A stretch of DNA of 5,759 bases from CBDBFH01 sp965204775 (GTDB lineage Bacteria > Pseudomonadota > Alphaproteobacteria > JAPOUT01 > G958296285): the NCBI GenBank assembly GCA_965204775.1, contig CBDBFH010000021.1, positions 1 to 5,759 on the forward strand, given 5' to 3'. The translations under genes were made by a program, and so were the position numbers. A model generated the notes under the pieces. That model ran no database searches, had not been told where the DNA came from, and saw nothing but the letters and a program-made list of their open reading frames with translations. This document shows positions 5,639 through 5,759 of this stretch, one piece after another. Numbering within the stretch: the first letter of the stretch is position 1; each line of letters opens with the position of its first letter.

Positions 5639-5759
5639 CAGATTCTGTGTGCGGAGGAATTTGCAAGCTCAGTCGAACATTGACCTGCGGGCCCATGAGT
5701 GCCAGTCTCCCCGCTCACATCAACCCCCGGCTGGCGGGCGGTTGAGAGAAAGCCTCGGA
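5639..5759 (+). repeat. Leader repeat L4 (truncated by window end)
   Basis: Fourth leader copy, colinear with L1-L3 for its visible 121 bp and stopping inside the Shine-Dalgarno sequence (CTCGGA). A fourth ankyrin gene is expected to begin about 11 bp beyond the right edge, if the spacing seen in the other units holds. Confidence 0.85.

Larger units (their letters stand above)
1361..5759 (+). repeat. Tandem array of ankyrin gene units (three full units plus the start of a fourth)
   Basis: Unit starts, counted from CAGATTCTG, are 1361, 2856, 4217 and 5639, giving unit lengths of about 1495, 1361 and 1422 bp. Each unit is a leader, an ankyrin-repeat gene, a shared C-terminal cap and a 3' flank, all on the same strand. 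Length differences come from the number of ankyrin repeats and from indels inside the genes. The last unit leaves the window in its leader, so the total number is unknown. Near-identity of synonymous positions between repeats points to recent duplication or gene conversion. Confidence 0.9.

Noticed and set aside
3601..5718. A 705-codon open frame on the minus strand across ANK-B, the L3 leader and ANK-C
   Set aside because: It is the antisense of the GC-rich ankyrin units, which lack stops in that frame. Its text is a repetitive R-V-G-I-G-A-G-G-Q-K-R pattern, and the ankyrin sense is clear on the plus strand.
1361..5759. CRISPR array or diversity-generating retroelement
   Set aside because: The repeats are 99-102 bp coding ankyrin units without uniform spacers. 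There is no cas gene, no reverse transcriptase and no template-repeat adenine pattern.

Overview
The window looks like part of an alphaproteobacterial, probably Rhodobacterales-like, chromosome. Two things support this. The first 91 bases encode a C-terminus ending QGSLF, typical of exodeoxyribonuclease VII large subunit (XseA) in that group. It is followed by an intact 73-codon DUF2093 gene, and the xseA-DUF2093 order is one I recognise from alphaproteobacteria. The organism assignment is an inference from these two genes only.

Bases 361-1360 are a junction zone between this conserved core and an accessory locus. They hold a frameshifted, internally deleted IS1595/ISXO2-type transposase remnant (about 534-988), one unassigned small reading frame (917-1255) that overlaps its tail, and a spacer. 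This zone is visibly less GC-rich than what follows.

From 1361 to the end the window is a tandem array of near-identical units. Each unit has a leader of exactly 131 bp (from CAGATTCTG to the start ATG, ending in GGAGG and 8 nt), an ankyrin-repeat gene of about 11-12 repeats, a shared C-terminal cap (TPFDLIS...LVGT..Y.RL), a TGA, and a 3' flank that usually carries a small GC hairpin. Three units are present (ANK-A 1492-2757, ANK-B 2987-4148, ANK-C 4348-5559). A fourth leader runs off the right edge at its Shine-Dalgarno sequence, so the array continues.

ANK-A and ANK-B are broken by many small indels. Their ankyrin sequence can be read only by hopping between all three forward frames. ANK-C is open for 301 codons, begins with a signal peptide or membrane anchor that A and B lack, and decays only near its 3' end. 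The 99-102 bp repeat is nearly stop-free in every frame, so frameshifts turn ankyrin repeats into Arg/Pro-rich repeats instead of ending translation at once. The leaders by contrast contain no indels. Either this is a family of ankyrin genes expanding and decaying by slippage and recombination, possibly used to vary a host- or partner-facing protein, or part of the indel load is assembly or sequencing error in repetitive GC-rich DNA. I see no further named system such as CRISPR, restriction-modification or a diversity-generating retroelement.
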